Below, one piece after another: positions 35,617 to 39,718 of a DNA stretch of 39,718 nt; the first letter of the stretch is position 1; each line of letters starts with the position of its first letter. Under the pieces are notes generated by a model, which was not told where the DNA came from, searched no databases, and saw only the letters and a list, made by a program, of their open reading frames with translations. The stretch is from positions 1 to 39,718 of the forward strand of contig NZ_JAHFPY010000016.1 in NCBI RefSeq assembly GCF_023266535.1. The letters are read 5' to 3'. The DNA comes from Sphingomonas sp. GTDB taxonomy: Bacteria; Pseudomonadota; Alphaproteobacteria; Sphingomonadales; Sphingomonadaceae. The position numbers and the translations under genes were made by a program.

Positions 35617-36789
35617 ATGCCACGCTGCCACGCCGGCACTTTCGTGCTGGCACCTCTTGCAATTTCGACGTCTGCACATGCCGCCGACGCGCCGCTTTCA
35701 GTCGCGACCTGCCCATCGAAATCCCTGCATGCCTTTGCGCTTGGACCCGGAACACGCTTCCAGTCGCTGCTGGTTCCCAACGTCGCCATTCGTAACGGCG
35801 GGGACGGTTCGACCGAGATCACCGCTGTCGAATTTGAGCTGATGGCCAATGGCGCCGTGGTCGACACACGGCGGCTATCAGGCCAGGAGCTGGCCGCACG
35901 AGCCAAAGCGGGATCGGCAGTCCAGAATGGCCTGCTGCAGCTGTTTCCTTCACAATTCTGTGACGGAGGCTTGCTGGGCGCCAACCCCAAGCTGTCAGCC
36001 ACCACCAGCATGGCATCCGGAACCTCGATTTTGGTCCCGAACGAGACATTTGCCTGGCGGGGAAGCCGGGACGCGCTCCGCATTCGGATCACTGCCCTGA
36101 GAGACGGCAAGCCAGAGAGCTCCAGCCTGTTGGTGCCGATCGACACCGCTGGCGCAAAGACATCAATGCGCTTTCCGCTTACCGGGACCTGGTTTGTCGC
36201 GGTCGCCGGGACCCCCCACGGCGCGCACCGCTGGGCGCTTCCCGAGGCCTTTGCCTACGACATTGTCAGGCTTGGCGCCGGCAATTTGAGCTACAAAAAC
36301 AAGGGCGAGCGATTCCAGGACTATTATGCCTATGGCGCGCCAGTCCTGGCGGTGGCTGATGGCACGGTCCGCGAGGTCGTTTCAGACCAGCCCGAGGACC
36401 CTGCTGTCCTTCGCCGGCCGGATGAAAGCCTTGAAGCCTATGGTGAGCGTTCCGGCCAAATCCAGCAGGCCCTGCTGCAAAAAGGCGATCATGCACTCGT
36501 CGGAAATTCGGTCCTGATCGACCATGGGAATGGCGAATATTCGGTCTATGCCCATCTGAAGACGGGGGCCCCGCTGGTCCACGTTGGCCAAAAAGTCGCT
36601 GCCGGCACACAGATAGGATGGCTTGGCGGCTCGGGGAATTCAACCGAGCCGCATCTCCATTTCCATCTCTGCGACGCGCCCAGCACATTACACTGCGCGG
36701 GAATTCCTCCGGCGTTCACCAATGTCGAATTGCCCTATGCCGATGCCCCGCGCACCATCGAAGCCGGCGACATCGTCATTGCCAAATAG
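35617..36789 (+). CDS. Exported M23-family metallopeptidase
   Basis: 390 residues with a signal peptide (cleavage after STSAHA, about 22). Residues 25-200 form a beta-rich domain I do not recognise; the M23/LytM domain follows. Zinc and catalytic residues are in place: H204 and D215 (HRWALPEAFAYD), H313 (VYAHL) and HLH at 346-348 (PHLHFHL). It should therefore be an active peptidoglycan endopeptidase or related enzyme rather than a degenerate EnvC-like activator. Third positions look less GC-biased than in neighbours, a possible sign of transfer (visual impression only). GGAG lies 13 nt before the ATG. Its stop is 5 bp from the convergent folP stop. Confidence 0.87.
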   Translation: MPRCHAGTFVLAPLAISTSAHAADAPLSVATCPSKSLHAFALGPGTRFQSLLVPNVAIRNGGDGSTEITAVEFELMANGAVVDTRRLSGQELAARAKAGSAVQNGLLQLFPSQFCDGGLLGANPKLSATTSMASGTSILVPNETFAWRGSRDALRIRITALRDGKPESSSLLVPIDTAGAKTSMRFPLTGTWFVAVAGTPHGAHRWALPEAFAYDIVRLGAGNLSYKNKGERFQDYYAYGAPVLAVADGTVREVVSDQPEDPAVLRRPDESLEAYGERSGQIQQALLQKGDHALVGNSVLIDHGNGEYSVYAHLKTGAPLVHVGQKVAAGTQIGWLGGSGNSTEPHLHFHLCDAPSTLHCAGIPPAFTNVELPYADAPRTIEAGDIVIAK

Positions 36790-36791
36790 GC

Positions 36792-37862
36792 TTAGGCGCG
36801 CGGTGTCAGCGCGGCGTCCCGGAGGCCGCGCCAGATCTTCAGCGCCTGGACCGTCTCAGGGACATCGTGAACCCGGATAATTTGCGCTCCCTGCTCGACC
36901 GCCTTCAGCGCCAGCGCCAGGCTGCCCGGCAGCCGCGCATCCGCTGGTGCTTCATTGGCCAACGCGCCGATCATCCGCTTGCGGCTCGCGCCGAACACAA
37001 TCAGGCAACCCAGCCCGTGGAGCAGCGCCAGCCCGTTGATCAGCTCGAGGTTATGCGCGACCGACTTGCCGAAGCCGATGCCCGGATCGACGAGGATTTT
37101 GTCGCGGGCGATTCCGGCCATCTCCGCCGCCTCGATCCGCTCTTCCAGCCACAGAAAAACCTCGACCAGCACATCGTCGTAGCGCGGGTCCTTCTGCATC
37201 GTTTGCGGGTCGCCCTGGTGATGCATCAACACCACCGGCACGCCGGCCTTGGCGACGACGCCGGCCGATTGCTCGTCCCAGGTCAGTGCCGACACGTCGT
37301 TGACCAGCTTCGCCCCCGCCCCGATCGCGGCGCTCATCACGCTCGACTTGCGGGTGTCGATCGACACCGCGTTGCCACCCGCCGCCAGCCGCTGGACGAC
37401 CGGCAGCACCCGCTCGATCTCGTCGCCTTCCCATACTGTCGCCGCGCCGGGCCGGGTGGATTCGCCGCCGACATCGATGATCGCCGCGCCCGCCGCCGCC
37501 ATCTGCGCTCCAGCCTCGGCTGCGGCCGCTGAGTCGGCATAGGACCCGCCGTCGGAAAAGCTGTCGGGCGTGGCGTTGACGATGCCCATCACCTGCGGCT
37601 GGTCGAGATGGACGATCCGCTCGCCCAGCTGGAGCGGTGCGCGTGCCCCCGTGATCCGCCTCCAATCCGCCGCCATCGCATCGTCGAGCCGGGATTCGAT
37701 CCCTTGGACCGGGACGATCTCGCTCGAAACGCGCTTGTCGCCCTCGACCTTGATCAGCTCGGCCAGGCCGAACCAGTTCAGCCCGCCGGCAAGGCGCGCC
37801 ACCTTGCCGTCATGGCCAAATGGCGAATCGACGAAGCCCGTGGGCCGGATGAGGGTGCGCAT
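36792..37862 (-). CDS. folP: Dihydropteroate synthase
   Basis: Condenses p-aminobenzoate with hydroxymethyl-dihydropterin pyrophosphate in folate synthesis; sulfonamide target. 356 residues, longer than the 280 of E. coli because of an N-terminal segment of about 85 residues (RTLIRPTGFVDSPFGHDGKV), a feature I associate with sphingomonad enzymes. Core motifs: MGIVNATPDSFSDGG, IDVGGESTRPGA, SIDTRKSSV, LVNDVSA, DPGIGFGKS and GASRKRMIG. ccrM lies 8 bp upstream on the same strand, so rnhB-ccrM-folP may be one unit. Confidence 0.95.
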   Translation of the reverse strand: MRTLIRPTGFVDSPFGHDGKVARLAGGLNWFGLAELIKVEGDKRVSSEIVPVQGIESRLDDAMAADWRRITGARAPLQLGERIVHLDQPQVMGIVNATPDSFSDGGSYADSAAAAEAGAQMAAAGAAIIDVGGESTRPGAATVWEGDEIERVLPVVQRLAAGGNAVSIDTRKSSVMSAAIGAGAKLVNDVSALTWDEQSAGVVAKAGVPVVLMHHQGDPQTMQKDPRYDDVLVEVFLWLEERIEAAEMAGIARDKILVDPGIGFGKSVAHNLELINGLALLHGLGCLIVFGASRKRMIGALANEAPADARLPGSLALALKAVEQGAQIIRVHDVPETVQALKIWRGLRDAALTPRA

Positions 37863-37870
37863 GCTTGGCT

Positions 37871-39322
<1,452 letters not shown>

Positions 39323-39718
39323 CTAGAACGGCAAGGGCACCATCTGCTCGAGCTGGTCGCGGACCTTGGAGAAAGTGCGCCGGTGGTGCGGCGTGATACC
39401 AAGCGCATCGATCGCACGAATATGCTCTGGTGTCGGGTAGCCGCGGTTGGTTTCCCAGCCATAGCCGGGATAGTCGCGGGCATAATCGGCCATGATCCGG
39501 TCGCGCGTGACCTTGGCGACAATCGAGGCGGCGGCGATCGAGCGGCATTTGGCATCGCCCGAAACGATCGCCTTGGACGGCCGCTGCCAGCGCGGAGTGG
39601 CGTTGCCGTCGACCAGGATCCAGGCCGGCTCGAAGCCCAGCGCCTCGACCGCGCGGGTCATTGCCAGCATCCGCGCCCAGTAAATGTTGATGTGATCGAT
39701 CTCCTCGACTGTGCACAG
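39323..39718 (-). CDS. rnhB: Ribonuclease HII, N-terminus outside window
   Basis: Removes RNA from RNA-DNA hybrids. 131 C-terminal residues are visible: EEIDHINIYWARMLAMTRAV, ILVDGNATPRW (conserved VDGN), GDAKCRSIAAASIVAKVTRD (KGDxxxxxIAAASIxAKVxRD signature), and HRRTFSKVRDQL at the end. The frame is open at the window edge, where the first catalytic Asp and Glu residues would follow. rnhB followed by ccrM is a familiar alphaproteobacterial order. Confidence 0.94.
   Translation of the reverse strand: MCTVEEIDHINIYWARMLAMTRAVEALGFEPAWILVDGNATPRWQRPSKAIVSGDAKCRSIAAASIVAKVTRDRIMADYARDYPGYGWETNRGYPTPEHIRAIDALGITPHHRRTFSKVRDQLEQMVPLPF

Overview
The window is a gene-dense, high-GC chromosomal segment with no transposase, integrase, phage gene or CRISPR array. 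Gene content and sequence style point to an alphaproteobacterium of the order Sphingomonadales (Sphingomonas-like; inference). The indicators are a CcrM GANTC methyltransferase downstream of rnhB, an RcdA/DUF1465 cell-cycle protein, a single-cysteine DksA, a three-subunit proton-translocating transhydrogenase, the aa3-oxidase subunit IV peptide, a metal-site MutL, and frequent TTG/GTG starts. Both window edges cut genes: a ParA-like ATPase on the left and rnhB on the right.

Layout. 1-4.5 kb: ParA-like ATPase (partial), Sel1/SPOR envelope protein, serB, miaA, a divergent ketol-acid reductoisomerase and a 57-residue small protein. 4.6-6.0 kb: two tandem outer-membrane beta-barrel paralogues, each with its own terminator. 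6.2-13.6 kb: mutL, and divergently the elongasome operon mreB-mreC-mreD-mrdA-rodA, followed by tRNA-Lys(CTT). 13.8-20 kb: acs-galE-alcohol dehydrogenase on the minus strand, and divergently a UDP-glucuronate 4-epimerase with a nitronate monooxygenase. 20-23.2 kb: thioesterase/iron alcohol dehydrogenase, rcdA, two small DUF465-type proteins and dksA. 23.4-27.9 kb: a C-terminally truncated surE converging on and overlapping apaG, then recO, uvrC and an aspartate/glutamate-type racemase. 28-34 kb: transhydrogenase genes pntB and pntAB, separated from pntAA and cytochrome oxidase subunit IV by an inverted CHASE2-EAL gene and a small-ORF locus. 34-39.7 kb: an atypical NtrC-family regulator, an M23 peptidase, folP, ccrM and rnhB.

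How it fits together. Most genes are housekeeping: cell shape, mismatch, recombination and excision repair, amino-acid, acetate and folate metabolism, and redox balance. Several are linked in alphaproteobacteria to cell-cycle or signalling control: CcrM, RcdA, the c-di-GMP EAL protein, DksA, and an NtrC-like protein without a receiver phosphorylation site. The most notable points are: the truncated SurE whose reading frame now ends in antisense apaG sequence; eight GANTC sites within about 150 bp upstream of ccrM; the split pnt operon; a 28-codon ORF with ribosome site, terminator and a CtrA-like inverted repeat; a regulator with GAFPGA instead of GAFTGA; and a reductoisomerase gene next to miaA without ilvBN. 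I found no clear new multi-gene defence or mobile system.
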